Assembly: GCA_934875375.1 (NCBI GenBank)
Contig: CAKXHL010000003.1
Span: forward strand, 62,001-126,000
Reading direction: 5' to 3'
DNA length: 64,000 bases
DNA from: an uncultured bacterium
GTDB taxonomy: Bacteria; Bacillota; Clostridia; Oscillospirales; Ruminococcaceae
Shown: positions 17,823 to 26,688 of the stretch, piece by piece
Position numbering within the stretch: position 1 is the stretch's first letter
Layout: every line of letters starts with the position of its first letter
Notes under the pieces: model-generated
The model's database searches: none
Seen by the model: the letters and a program-made list of their open reading frames with translations, nothing else
Told to the model about the DNA's origin: nothing
Made by a program: the position numbers and the translations under genes

Positions 17823-18060
17823 ACAAAAAAGGAATCTCCCCTCCCTTTTCATGGGACGAAAAATTCCGCGTTGCCACCCAAATTGCCAAACAAAAATGTC
17901 CGGCCTCTTGCTGGTACGATACAGGGTACCGGCCCCCGGCTCCTCACCGGCCGCTCGGAAAGTGGACCGGACAGCCTCGCTGCCGGACTTACACCAACCG
18001 CCGACTCTCTTACAAACTGCGCTGACCTTTATTTTCCTCAAATGCGTCTGATTTGAAATT
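17823..18060 (-). ncRNA. T-box leader of serS
   Basis: The minus strand carries the canonical T-box sequence GGGTGGCAACGCGG at 17878-17865. Directly after it, GGAATTTTTCGTCCC pairs (14 of 15 positions, with wobbles) with GGGAGGGGAGATTCC, followed by T residues (17829-17823): the terminator whose alternative is the antiterminator formed by the T-box. Upstream is a stem I region with AGAGAG and several GC-rich arms. A candidate specifier is TCC (Ser) in CTTTCCGAGC, about 17984-17975; this assignment is tentative. Confidence 0.93.
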
Positions 18061-18066
18061 TGTTTG

Positions 18067-18095
18067 GATTATAGCATATTTTCCCCTGGAATGCA
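18067..18095 (-). promoter_or_regulatory. Promoter of the T-box-serS transcript
   Basis: TTGCAT (18095-18090) and TATAAT (18072-18067) with a 17-base spacer, just upstream of the T-box leader. Confidence 0.75.
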
Positions 18096-18181
18096 AGAAA
18101 AACCCTCCATATTTCATAAAAAGGGGAAAACATCAAAAAGATCGTATAAAATATGTTTTTAATATGAAAAAAATGTAAATA

Positions 18182-18224
18182 TTGGCACTCTATACTTGAC
18201 AGTGCTAATATTCTGCATTATACT
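18182..18224 (+). promoter_or_regulatory. CIRCE element and promoter of hsp20
   Basis: TTGGCACTC (18182-18190), nine bases, then CAGTGCTAA (18200-18208): the HrcA-binding CIRCE inverted repeat with one mismatch in each arm. It overlaps the promoter TTGACA (18196-18201), 17 bases, TATACT (18219-18224). This predicts heat induction through HrcA. Confidence 0.9.
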
Positions 18225-18304
18225 AAATTCGTACCAAAGGAAAGGTCCTGAAGAGGCCTTATCCCATAGGCATTCAAAGGTAATAAGAAATGGAGGAATG
18301 ACTT

Positions 18305-18751
18305 ATGATGCCTAGTATTTTTGGTGAAAACATGTTTGACGATTGGTTCGACTTTCCGTTTGAGCACAGCCTGTTGAACGGCCGCAGCGCACTGTATGGC
18401 AAGCACGAAAAAAATCTAATGAAAACTGATATCCGGGACACCGGATCCGGCTATGAGCTAGATATTGATCTGCCCGGTTTCAAAAAAGAGGAGATCAAAG
18501 CAAAGGTAGAAAACGGCTATCTGACCATTAGCGCCGAAAAGGGGTTGGATAAAGACGAAAAGGACGAAAAAGGCGCCTATATTCGCCGGGAACGTTATGT
18601 TGGCCAGTGCAGCAGAAGCTTTTACATCGGAGAAGGCGTAGAGCAAAAAGATATTCGTGCAAAATTTGAGGATGGCATCTTAAAACTTTCCGTTCCCAAA
18701 AAAGAACAGCCGAAGCTGGACACAAACAAATATATTTCCATTGAAGGTTAA
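18305..18751 (+). CDS. Small heat shock protein, Hsp20 family
   Basis: ATP-independent holdase chaperone, 148 residues. A short variable N terminus (MMPSIFGENMFDDWFDFPF) precedes an alpha-crystallin domain (about residues 40-130) with the conserved ELDIDLPGFKKEEIKAKVENGYLTI and a C-terminal LSVPKKE segment. ATG 18305 lies eight bases after GGAGG. The CIRCE-overlapped promoter upstream and a strong terminator after the gene make it a single-gene heat-shock unit. Confidence 0.95.
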   Translation: MMPSIFGENMFDDWFDFPFEHSLLNGRSALYGKHEKNLMKTDIRDTGSGYELDIDLPGFKKEEIKAKVENGYLTISAEKGLDKDEKDEKGAYIRRERYVGQCSRSFYIGEGVEQKDIRAKFEDGILKLSVPKKEQPKLDTNKYISIEG

Positions 18752-18752
18752 G

Positions 18753-18787
18753 AAAAGGCCCGATTCATCGGGCCTTTTCTTTTTTTA
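18753..18787 (+). terminator. Terminator of hsp20
   Basis: AAAAGGCCCGA/TCGGGCCTTTT stem with a TTCA loop, then a run of T. Confidence 0.92.
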
Positions 18788-18846
18788 TTTCAGATTGTAA
18801 GAGATGATAAAAAGCGGTATACTGTTTTTGTAAAGGAGTTGTGTCT

Positions 18847-19542
18847 ATGCAAAACGCTGTTCCGATGCAGGTCATCGCCCATATCCGCAGCGATTTTCCT
18901 AGCAAATTCGGTATTCCCCGCCAAAGCGGGTTGGTCGATGCGCTGAAAGCCGAAATTATCTTTGAGCCGCCATACCGCAATCCAGACGCTTTTCGCGGAC
19001 TGGAGGGATACTCCCACATCTGGTTGATCTGGCAGTTTTCCCAAGCGATACGGGATCATTGGTCGCCAACCGTCCGTCCGCCCCGGTTAGGGGGCAACAC
19101 CCGGATGGGGGTATTTGCCACTCGGTCTCCTTTTCGCCCCAACCATATCGGGCTATCTTGTGTCCGGTTGGAAAAAGTAGAACTGCACGGCACGCAAGGG
19201 CCGATATTACATGTTGCCGGCGCCGATTTAATGGACGGTACTCCTATTTACGATATTAAGCCGTACCTCCCATATACCGATGCCTATCCTGACGCTAAAG
19301 GGGGTTTTTCCTTTCAGCAAAAAAATGGCGCATTGGAAGTTTCTTTCCCCCCACAGCTGCTGGACCAGATTCCCGCCACCCAGCAAAAAGCGCTTCTTGC
19401 CGTGTTGGCACAGGATCCCCGCCCCGCGTATCAGCATCAGCCAAACCGGATATATGGCATGCCGTATGCTGATTTTGAAGTGCGTTTTACCGTAGACGGC
19501 AACCGTTTGACCGTGTGTGGCCTTACCCATCGGCATTCATAA
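18847..19542 (+). CDS. trmO: tRNA (t6A37) N6-methyltransferase TrmO-like
   Basis: SAM-dependent enzyme that methylates N6-threonylcarbamoyladenosine at position 37 of threonine tRNAs. 231 residues. The YaeB/TsaA beta-barrel domain (about residues 1-140) shows GIPRQSG, LEGYSHIWLIW, GVFATRSPFRPNHIGLS and LDxxDGTPIxDIKPYLPY signatures (here ADLMDGTPIYDIKPYLPY). ATG 18847 is preferred over the GTG at 18841 because AGGAG lies eight bases before it and only two before the GTG. Confidence 0.93.
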   Translation: MQNAVPMQVIAHIRSDFPSKFGIPRQSGLVDALKAEIIFEPPYRNPDAFRGLEGYSHIWLIWQFSQAIRDHWSPTVRPPRLGGNTRMGVFATRSPFRPNHIGLSCVRLEKVELHGTQGPILHVAGADLMDGTPIYDIKPYLPYTDAYPDAKGGFSFQQKNGALEVSFPPQLLDQIPATQQKALLAVLAQDPRPAYQHQPNRIYGMPYADFEVRFTVDGNRLTVCGLTHRHS

Positions 19543-19661
19543 AAATATCCTCCCGCCCCAAAAGGATCTTTCATTCTCCTCGCTACACAAAACTTCAGCG
19601 CAGCGCCAGCGAATCTCAGTAAAATTAGAGGAAATGCGCTCGTTTTGGCACATAGCATTTT

Positions 19662-20430
19662 TTGCTATCTTTAAAGAAATCGGTTTTGTCTTTATCGTCC
19701 GTTTTTGGCAAACCACAATATCAAAATTCTGAAATTTTTAGCACCATTTTTTCTATTATAGTATTGGCATTTTGTCTCGTATTTGTGATACCTTTGACAG
19801 GTTGCAGGAAGACATCTGAGAAGAGTAAAGTCGCAAAGTCTAATGCTACCGTCAAATGGTTTGATTGTCTGAATGTGGATGAAATGGTTTGGGACGGTAT
19901 TAAAGAATATAATTTGGACGAATTTTCCGGAGTTACTTTTCGTTGGCATTCCGAACAATTGGAGGCTGTGACAGATAAGGGAATTGTTCCGTTGTATAAC
20001 GGAATGCCAATTTGGAGCGTTTATTTCTATGATTTAACTGGCGAATCCTATCCGGATATCACTTTTTTGCCGGCATTAGCCAATATATTTGAAACAAGTA
20101 TCGATTTACTTATTGGCATGGATACAATACGCGCTGAAGAAACGCGATTTAGTATCCATAAAAAAGCTGTTGCATATCAGCAATGTGGAGATTATGATTT
20201 AGCCGAAAAAACATACAGAGATGCATTGCTAATATATCCGAATAAACCTGGTATGATTTTTGGACTGGCAAGCACACTGGCATTAAAAGGAAATACCGAT
20301 GAAGCTATTGAACTGATGGAAAGAGGATTACCTTTGTCAATCAATGAGAAACAAAAAGCAACTATACGAACAACATTATGCTTCTTATATCTAAAAGTAG
20401 GGATGGAAGATAAAGCAAAACAGCAGCATA
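19662..20430 (+). pseudogene. Chimeric fragment: lipoprotein N terminus joined to XRE-TPR C terminus
   Basis: One open frame made of two unrelated pieces. The first (to about 20045) has a hydrophobic segment and lipobox LTGC, then a region ending GMPIWSVYFYDLTG, a motif of clostridial secreted proteins often encoded near BlaR/M56 genes. The second (from about 20050, YPDITFLPALANIFETSIDLLIGMD) is the last helices of an XRE helix-turn-helix domain followed by TPR-like helices of a cytoplasmic regulator. The join falls at ESYPDI. The 3' end is cut by an IS256-type transposase fragment at about 20420. Only a TTG start without a ribosome site is available. I regard it as a fusion remnant. Confidence 0.7.
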
Positions 20431-21306
20431 GACCGCCTTCAGATCGGCCATAAGGGCTTTCAGATCCTTGTAGGATACATACTTGCTGGAATTGCGTAGC
20501 TGGTGGATGATGCAGTTCTGGGTCTCGGTCTGGAGGAAGGTGGCGTGGATTGCTGCGTCAAAGCCCGTCAAATGTCGGTGCAGGCGATAAAAATGTCCTC
20601 TACGCCCCGGTTTTTCAGGTCGTTGAGCACGGTCACCCAGAACTTGGTGCTCTCGTTTTCACCGGCCCACATACCCAGGACATCTTTCCAGCCATCCAGG
20701 TCGATACCAATAGCAATGCACACCGCTTTCTTCACGATCTGCCCTTCGCTACGGACATGGTAGTGGATGGCATCCAGAAAAATCACGGTGCAGATGGATT
20801 CCAGAGGCCGCTGCTGCCAGTCTTTGACGATGGGCAAAATCTTGTCGGTGATCTGGCTGACCGTGCTGTCTGAGACGGAAATGCCGTAGATGTCCTGGAT
20901 ATGGGCCTCGATATCGCCAGTGGTCATGCTCTTGGCGTACATGGAAAGGATTTTTTCCTCAATGTCCTGGATGATACTGGTCTGGTTCTTTTTCAGCACC
21001 TGAGGCTCAAAGTCCCCCTTCCGGTCTCGAGGGACCGATACCTCCACATCTCCAAAGCTGGTGCGCAGCCTCTTGCTGCTGTGGCCGTTGCGGCTGTTAT
21101 CTGTGTCCTTGTTCTTGTAGTCGTATTTACCGTAGCCCAGCTCGTCATCCAACTCCGCTTCCAGGCCATTCTCCATGAGCTCGGCAATGGTCTTCTTTGA
21201 ACAGATTCTGGATGTCGTCCATGCTGCCGATGTTAGCCATCTGCAACAGCTCACGGATCTTTTCTCGACGAGCATTTCCTTCTGGGGTGCGATTCTTTCT
21301 GGTCAT
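20420..21306 (-). pseudogene. IS256/Mutator-type transposase, frameshifted and truncated
   Basis: Reading from ATG 21306 (MTRKNRTPEGNARREKIREL), the frame shifts near 21190 after IQNLFKE to continue KTIAELMENGLEAELDDELGY, and again near 20570 where FIACTD must join LTGFDAAIH. The DDE catalytic region is visible in CTVIFLDAIHYHVRSEGQ and FIACTD. Similarity ends at LKAVYAAV (20420), so roughly the last 40% with the catalytic Glu is lost. Two frameshifts and a 3' truncation mean it cannot be active. Confidence 0.88.
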
Positions 21307-21378
21307 ATGTAAAACCTCCTGTACGGTGCCTCTATTCCACACCACACAGGAGGTTTACACAAAGTTTCGGATGGCCTC
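20420..21378 (-). mobile_element. Truncated IS256-family insertion sequence
   Basis: Contains the transposase pseudogene at 20420-21306 and a promoter-side end with GGTTTACACAAAGTTTCGG (about 21351-21369), a sequence typical of the outer end of clostridial IS256-like elements. The other end is missing: coding similarity stops at 20420, directly against the XRE-TPR fragment. Exact ends and target duplication are not visible. Confidence 0.75.
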
Positions 21379-21509
21379 TAACTATTATCTTTTTCCCTTT
21401 CATCTTTTTCCTCCTTATTCAAAATGGGGTATTCCCATATGTTCTGATACGTCGATGCAGTGATCTAATTTGTATGAAAAAGACGAATACCCTGAACAAA
21501 TATAACCGT

Positions 21510-22563
21510 TTAAAATTCATTCCACCAAATAGAATCATCTGAAATATATTCTGGCTGAATCGCTAAAACATAAAAATATGAATAACGATTTAAACCATTA
21601 TCTTGTTTATAATCGGGAAACTCAATACAAAAACGATAAAACGGCATAATTAATGTATCTGATTCTTGGAAAGGCCAATAAGTTATGATCACATCTTTTA
21701 TCACTTCTTCTTTTATAGAAACCGGTTTTTCAAATTTATGTAAAGAAGTGATGGAAAAATATTTCCCATTCATAAGCATAGTTTAAGCTTGTTCAGATGA
21801 AATGATAGGATATTGTCCAATATATTCTAAACATTCTGGACTACGCTTGCTAATAGATACAAGTTGATTCTCTGAATCTGGATAAAACGTTGATTTATTG
21901 AATTGGAAATTGATTAATTGTTCCAGATTACTAACCCTTTTTCGAAAAACTCAAAAAGAGTTCCTCTAACTCCATCTTGTCTATACCAAATATAATAATT
22001 TTCTTCTGGCGTGGTTTGTCTTATTGTGGCAGCATACATTTCTTTCAAATAAGGAAATGTTTTTTTGCTTTTTTAATCAATATTCCATCTGGAAAATATA
22101 AAGTTAGTCGGAATCAAAACGGGGGATCGAATTGAATGTCCAAACATCCATCATCATAAATGCATATTTTGTTCGAATCATATTTTAATACAGTTTTCAA
22201 TTCATCATTATATATGATTTTTACTTTTTCTGTAGAAAAGCCGAGAGCTTCAGCATAGCTTTGCGCCTTAGTGGCTCTTTCATTTTTCTCAAAGCATCCA
22301 CTTTAGTATTTCTTATTGAAAAAAACTGGTAAAGCCGTCCACTTTTGTTTACTAAAACTATAGTTTTCATAATTAAGATCTTTATAATCGTATGCACAAA
22401 TAACTTCATTATTTGAATCATAAACAACAAATTTTTCAAAAGACAAAATTGGTAAATAGATTGCAGTGTCTCCCGGAAAGCTTAACAAGACAAATATAAC
22501 CATGACCATTTTAAAAAAAGACCATTTTTTAGCAAACATCATATTACTCCATGAATTTATCAA
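21510..22563 (-). pseudogene. Degraded secreted or membrane-anchored protein gene
   Basis: A single ancient gene read on the minus strand from about 22563: MMFAKKWSFFKM begins a membrane segment, then LPILSFEKFVVYDSNNEV. A frameshift near 22310 is needed to continue through ERATKAQSYAEALGFSTEKV, a TGA interrupts at about 22120, further shifts follow near 22070-21960, and a TAA at about 21784 separates the final piece (MLMNGKYFSITSLHKF to DDSIWWNEF). No function recognised. The tail resembles C-terminal domains of clostridial proteins found next to BlaR-like genes, an impression only. Confidence 0.6.
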
Positions 22564-22698
22564 TTTGGAAATTGCGTCAAGCTACTTAGATCTATTTTTG
22601 TATTAGGTTCCAATCGAAATATTTCTGATGCGTCCTTGAGAAGAAAATCAATATCTGTCACATTATATTTAAACATTTCATCTTCATATGCTTGCTAC
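22560..22698 (-). pseudogene. C-terminal gene fragment
   Basis: An open stretch on the minus strand (MFKYNVTDIDFLLKDASEI to SSLTQFPN) ends in TGA at 22562-22560, just before the next degraded gene's start. It looks like the conserved C terminus of a secreted clostridial family, possibly the same family whose N terminus lies in the chimera at 19.7 kb. Upstream continuity is lost. Confidence 0.5.
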
Positions 22699-23107
22699 GG
22701 AACTTTAAATAAAGGAATAAATAATATAAACGGATTGCATTTCCCTTTTAGATATTGCACAGTTAAATGACATTTTTAAGGGAAAAGGTATAAAAAACCT
22801 TGTCATACCAGTTTAGTGCCTGTAAAGCCTTTGCTTGCAAGGCTTACCGAACCTCTAAAGCGTAAAAATGGTATAAAAAAACAAGGCAGTCCTAAACTGC
22901 CTTTGTGGGCGTGATAATGCGCCCTGTACCTATGCATATCGTCTTATTTGTGGTGCTAAAATGGTGTCTAACTCTACAAAACCGGCTTATACAGAGATAT
23001 AAAACGATAAACAGAAATATGCGAAAAAGCCTTGATTTAAGGTGCTTTTAAGCATTTTCGTTAAACACTTACAAAAGCTTATAAGACGATTTTTATCTAT
23101 ACAATCA
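22699..23107. other. Gene-free stretch
   Basis: No gene recognised. It contains short repeats such as AAAGCCTTTGCTTGCAAGGC (about 22829-22848) and GGCAGTCCTAAACTGCC (about 22886-22902), both hairpin-forming. The position beside a tRNA pair and the decayed island makes an old attachment site possible; I cannot show one. Confidence 0.4.
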
Positions 23108-23142
23108 ATAAAAAATCCCCTGAACCTAAATTCAAGGGATTT

Positions 23143-23143
<1 letters not shown>
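23108..23143 (-). terminator. Terminator of the tRNA pair
   Basis: AAAATCCCCTGAA pairs with TTCAAGGGATTTT around CCTAAA; a T run follows on the minus strand. It abuts the CCA end of tRNA-Thr. Confidence 0.85.
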
Positions 23144-23218
<75 letters not shown>

Positions 23219-23221
23219 ATA

Positions 23222-23298
23222 TGGCGACCTGGATGGGGTTCGAACCCACGACCTCTAGCGTGACAGGCTAGCGTTCTAACCAACTGAACTACCAGGCC
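23222..23298 (-). tRNA. tRNA-Asp (GTC)
   Basis: 77 bases including encoded CCA. Acceptor arm GGCCTGG/CCAGGTC with one G-U pair, anticodon loop CTGTCAC giving GTC, and T loop GTTCGAACC. First gene of the tRNA-Asp-tRNA-Thr pair. Confidence 0.97.
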
Positions 23299-23564
23299 AT
23301 ATAATTCACAAAGGAGCATCCCGTCTGCAACGTTGTTTATTATAACAGGAGTTCCCCCAAATGTCAATACTTATCTAAAAAAGTTCTTTTGTCCCATTTT
23401 ACCGGCCTTGTTCGCTGCATATCTATTGATTCATTTATATTGATATCTTATAATGCCTTTATCGAAAGGGCTGCCTTCCCTTTTCAACAAACGCCCTTTC
23501 CTTAATATCATTCTCAAGTGTTATTATCTTTGTGGAATTGCAACCAAAAGGAGGTTGTGTGGAA

Positions 23565-24320
23565 ATGCAGGAATTAAAAGATATTTTGCTGTCCCAAGCT
23601 CAAGATCACGGTGCAAACCTTTGCGGGGTTGCCGATTTAACTACTGACTCGCAATGGATTCGGGAAAATTACGGCGATTTTTGTGCGTCTTTTCCCCGTG
23701 CAGTTTCCATCGCTATTTTCTTTCCGAGAGAAATCATTCAGGAGCAAGCCGTGGGGCCAACTCGCTCTTATAGCTACTTTTATGCCGCAATCAACCGCCA
23801 GCTGGATTCCATTGGATTTCGTCTTTCTAATTTTCTGCAGCAAAAGGGATTCCGCTCCTATCCTATACCCACCTCTGATTATCGACAAACTCATCTTGTT
23901 CCTGGATTACAGGAGCAGGTCACTGGCAAAGGGACCGAAGGATTTGAAAAAATGCAAACCGAATTGATGGGCATGTTCAGCCACCGTTTTGCCGCCAGCC
24001 ACGCTGGGCTTGGGTGGATTGGAAAAAGCTGCCATCTGATCAATCCTCAGGTGGGTCCACGTCTTCGCTTGACCACCATTCTTACCGCCGCACCTCTTCC
24101 GCCGGATCAGCCAATTTCCAACCGCTGCGGCGGTTGTACCCGCTGCCGGGATGCCTGCCCTACCCATGCAATCGTAGGTATTCCTTTCCGGCCGGAAACG
24201 CCGCCTGCTGAACGCTTCCATAAAGAAATCTGTTACAATTTTTTGGAAGATCTTTCCGTTGTATTTGGACAGCACACCTGTGCAAAATGTTTGGCCGCCT
24301 GCCCTTGGGGCAGCAAATAA
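23565..24320 (+). CDS. Epoxyqueuosine reductase-like iron-sulfur protein
   Basis: 251 residues, related to the QueG family, whose members reduce epoxyqueuosine in tRNA using cobalamin and two [4Fe-4S] clusters. Two cluster motifs are seen: CGGCTRCRDACPTHAI (about 202-217) and CAKCLAACPWG at the C terminus. The N-terminal QueG region is present (GANLCGVADL, FPRAVSIAIFF, HAGLGWIGKS). It lacks the C-terminal HEAT-repeat domain of true QueG (about 380 residues), so it belongs to the short clostridial group whose substrate is uncertain. ATG 23565 is ten bases after AGGAGG. Confidence 0.85.
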   Translation: MQELKDILLSQAQDHGANLCGVADLTTDSQWIRENYGDFCASFPRAVSIAIFFPREIIQEQAVGPTRSYSYFYAAINRQLDSIGFRLSNFLQQKGFRSYPIPTSDYRQTHLVPGLQEQVTGKGTEGFEKMQTELMGMFSHRFAASHAGLGWIGKSCHLINPQVGPRLRLTTILTAAPLPPDQPISNRCGGCTRCRDACPTHAIVGIPFRPETPPAERFHKEICYNFLEDLSVVFGQHTCAKCLAACPWGSK

Positions 24321-24343
24321 AAATACTCGTTTCTAAGAATTAG

Positions 24344-24374
24344 ACGTCCGGAAAAAAGTTTTCCGGACGTTTTG
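24344..24374. terminator. Terminator between the QueG-like gene and the DUF4097 remnant
   Basis: ACGTCCGGAA/TTCCGGACGT perfect stem of 10 base pairs followed by TTTT on the plus strand; the other side is A-poor, so it mainly serves the QueG-like gene. Confidence 0.75.
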
Positions 24375-24399
24375 CAATTTAAAATTAAAATTCTTGCAA

Positions 24400-25330
24400 T
24401 CATTTGTTCCTTCGAATCGAACAATTACCGCTTACCGTATCAACGATCAGCAAATTTCCACCGTCTCTATAAATCCCTTTTCCATTATCCAGTGTCATCG
24501 AAAAATCAGAATAAAACGCACCGGAAACCTTGTCAAAGGACAAGGGAAACCCATTGTTTTCTGGTATGAAAAGGGTCACGCCTCCAGATACCGATGAAGC
24601 TTTAAAAGACGTCGGACAAATGGAACTATTTACCTTTCACGCACCGGATGTGCTACTGGAAGAAATTTTTTGAAACGCTCCTTCCAAATCCATTTCTCCA
24701 GACACCGTCGAGATTTCTATTTCCTCCGCTTGGACAGAAGAAACTGTAATATCACCAGATACCGTCTCTGTCTCGATTCTGCCTGCCTGCAGTCCCGTAA
24801 GTGCAACCGCACCAGAAGTTGCAGTACATGTTATTTTTTCCGCCTCTAATTTTTCTATGCGAATATTTGCAGAAACGGCATCTGCCTGAACCTCGCGCAG
24901 ATCCGGAAGCCAAACTCCGCGGAATCATAACCTGCAGTTTTTTGTCGGGCTGTCTGCCAAACAGACTCCCCTTTTCCTGGAAACGGATCACCAAAACGCT
25001 GTCACTCACTCCATATCGCAGGGAATTTTTTTCATTCAAAGGAGTATCGGAGATCTCGGTAAAATATACATCCTCTCCCTCATAGGGAATCAATGTTATT
25101 TCCCCGCTTGTCCAACTAATATCCAGCTGTTTTATCCCCTCTGTCGAAACATAGTAGTTTCCCGATCCATTCCCCAATGTTGCACGAGAATCTGCTTTCC
25201 AAGAAAAATCCTCCCAAGCATTCAGGGAAACACCACAAAATGGAATTCCCGTCAGCCCACAAATTAAAATTCCTGTCAACAAAAGAAAAATGACTCCCCA
25301 ACAGACAATGCGAATCTATACAGAAATTCT
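24400..25330 (-). pseudogene. DUF4097 (putative adhesin-like beta-repeat) protein, decayed
   Basis: Last gene of a PadR-DUF1700-DUF4097 trio. The N terminus reads SLRISV then TAG, IRIVCWGVIFLLLTGI (membrane anchor), so a sense codon has become a stop near 25317. A missing base near 24924 breaks the frame after LQVMIP; after correction the typical beta-helix repeats follow (IRIEKLEAEKITCTATSGAV, GRIETETVSGDITVSSV, IEISTVSGEMDLEG). A TGA follows at about 24642, then SVSGGVTLFIPENNGFPLSF to the natural stop at 24400. Three disablements make it a pseudogene. In intact systems these proteins are surface- or membrane-associated with unknown exact role. Confidence 0.85.
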
Positions 25331-25368
25331 CAAACTTACATCCCTTTCCCTGTTGATAAACGCTACTT

Positions 25369-26010
25369 CTATTTTTTCAAATCAAAACAGGCCTTTAAAA
25401 GCTGTTCCGCAGCAGTGGCAATCAAAAAAATCACCCAAGTGATATGCCATGCATGTGTAGAAAAACTAAGGATAAAATAAACAGCCAATGTCAGTGTCCA
25501 CAAAGCGCTGGAAAGGGATTTCATCAAATTTTTTCTTTCTCCTTGATCCGCTTGCCACGCTTTAAAATCTTCTACTATCGTGTCTTCTTTTTCCAGATAT
25601 TGCGGTTTTGTTTTCGCCGTATAGATAAGCAGGCCTACACCCAGGGCGACCATCCCTATCATCAAGCAAATTCCAATGTTCTCTAAATGAAGAGCTTCAA
25701 ACAGTAAGACAGGGATGACCGAAAGAATAATGATAATTACTCCAACTGCTGTCAATATTGCAGAACGGTTGTGGTTACGATAGTCCGCTTCATAAAATGG
25801 TTCATCTAAGCTGCGAATTAGATCATTGATATCCCCGATTCCTGCCACTGCAATGTTATATGCAGCCTCTTCCGGCATTCCCTCAGCCAGCAGATCTCGG
25901 TACTTTTCGATTAGATTCTGAAACATTTCTTCCTTCAACTCATAAACCTTTTTCGTTTGTGGTGCATCCGCAAACAAATCTTCTAAATAATCTCGAATTT
26001 TATTCTCCAT
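25369..26010 (-). CDS. DUF1700 family membrane protein
   Basis: 213 residues from ATG 26010 (MENKIRDYLEDLFADAPQ), preceded by GGAGG. The soluble N-terminal HAAS-like domain (residues 1-70) with the EEAAYNIAVAGIGDINDLI pattern is followed by four membrane segments (about 88-108, 115-135, 165-185, 190-205). Such proteins are cotranscribed with a PadR repressor and are thought to be envelope sensors or partners. The start overlaps the PadR gene's end by 11 bases. It appears intact although its downstream partner is decayed. Confidence 0.88.
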   Translation of the reverse strand: MENKIRDYLEDLFADAPQTKKVYELKEEMFQNLIEKYRDLLAEGMPEEAAYNIAVAGIGDINDLIRSLDEPFYEADYRNHNRSAILTAVGVIIIILSVIPVLLFEALHLENIGICLMIGMVALGVGLLIYTAKTKPQYLEKEDTIVEDFKAWQADQGERKNLMKSLSSALWTLTLAVYFILSFSTHAWHITWVIFLIATAAEQLLKACFDLKK

Positions 26011-26341
26011 CTTTCTCCTCCTCAATCAATAGGTCAATCAGCACCTTTGCTGCGTTCCATTCATCTACCAGCCGGAAGAAAGTTTCTGTCCCCCAATCTG
26101 TAATAGTATAATATCGTCGTCTAGCGCCGGTATTTTCATCTCCCCAATAGGAGGAGATACATCCGGCCTGCTCCAGCCGACGAAATGCGGTATATAATGT
26201 TGCTTCTTTTAATTCATACATTCCCTTGCTCTTGTGTTGAATAACCTTATTAATCTCATATCCGTAGCTGTCTTTTTTGATCAACTGGGCCAAAATAATG
26301 ACATCTGTATGCCCTCGAATTAAATCCGATGCGATCGACAT
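26000..26341 (-). CDS. PadR family transcriptional regulator
   Basis: 113-residue winged-helix repressor of the short (PadR-s2) type. Helix-turn-helix with wing: LAQLIKKDSYGYEINKVI and KEATLYTAFRRLEQAGCISSYW, then YYTITDWGTE, and a C-terminal dimerisation helix. ATG 26341 is preceded by AGGAGGAG. It should repress its own promoter and the two membrane protein genes that follow. Confidence 0.94.
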   Translation of the reverse strand: MSIASDLIRGHTDVIILAQLIKKDSYGYEINKVIQHKSKGMYELKEATLYTAFRRLEQAGCISSYWGDENTGARRRYYTITDWGTETFFRLVDEWNAAKVLIDLLIEEEKDGE

Positions 26342-26367
26342 TTCTCTCCTCCTTTCTTTTCAAACAT

Positions 26368-26396
26368 ATAATATATCAACATACCTCATCTGTCAA
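26368..26396 (-). promoter_or_regulatory. Promoter of the padR operon
   Basis: TTGACA (26396-26391), 17-base spacer, TATTAT (26373-26368) on the minus strand. The rest of 26397-26628 shows no gene. Confidence 0.75.
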
Positions 26397-26628
26397 TGTA
26401 TATTGTCGGATGATTCTTCTTTAAAAAATAAAATCCGTACGGGATTTTTTGAAATATCAATCTCTCAAAGTCCGTAAAACCATAGCTTATTTATAACAAA
26501 ACGCTGCATTTCTCAGTCATATACCATTCTAACAGCCAATATAAGGCCGAATTTTCAAAAAATATATAGTTCTCACTTTTCTCTGCCTGCAAAGCCAAAA
26601 ATCATTGCAAGGTTTTTCTTTTTTCAAC

Positions 26629-26663
26629 AAAAAAAGCTCCGTGCAATTTTGCACGGAGCTTTT
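26629..26663 (-). terminator. Terminator of the first solute-binding protein gene
   Basis: AAAAGCTCCGTGCAA pairs with TTGCACGGAGCTTTT, 14-15 base pairs with almost no extra loop, and a T run on the minus strand. Confidence 0.9.
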
Positions 26664-26688
26664 AAGTACATGATAAGGAAAAGAAAGA

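Noticed and set aside
22829..22902. Short repeats near the tRNA pair as a CRISPR or attachment site
   Set aside because: There are only isolated hairpin-like repeats with no regular spacing and no copy of a tRNA 3' end.
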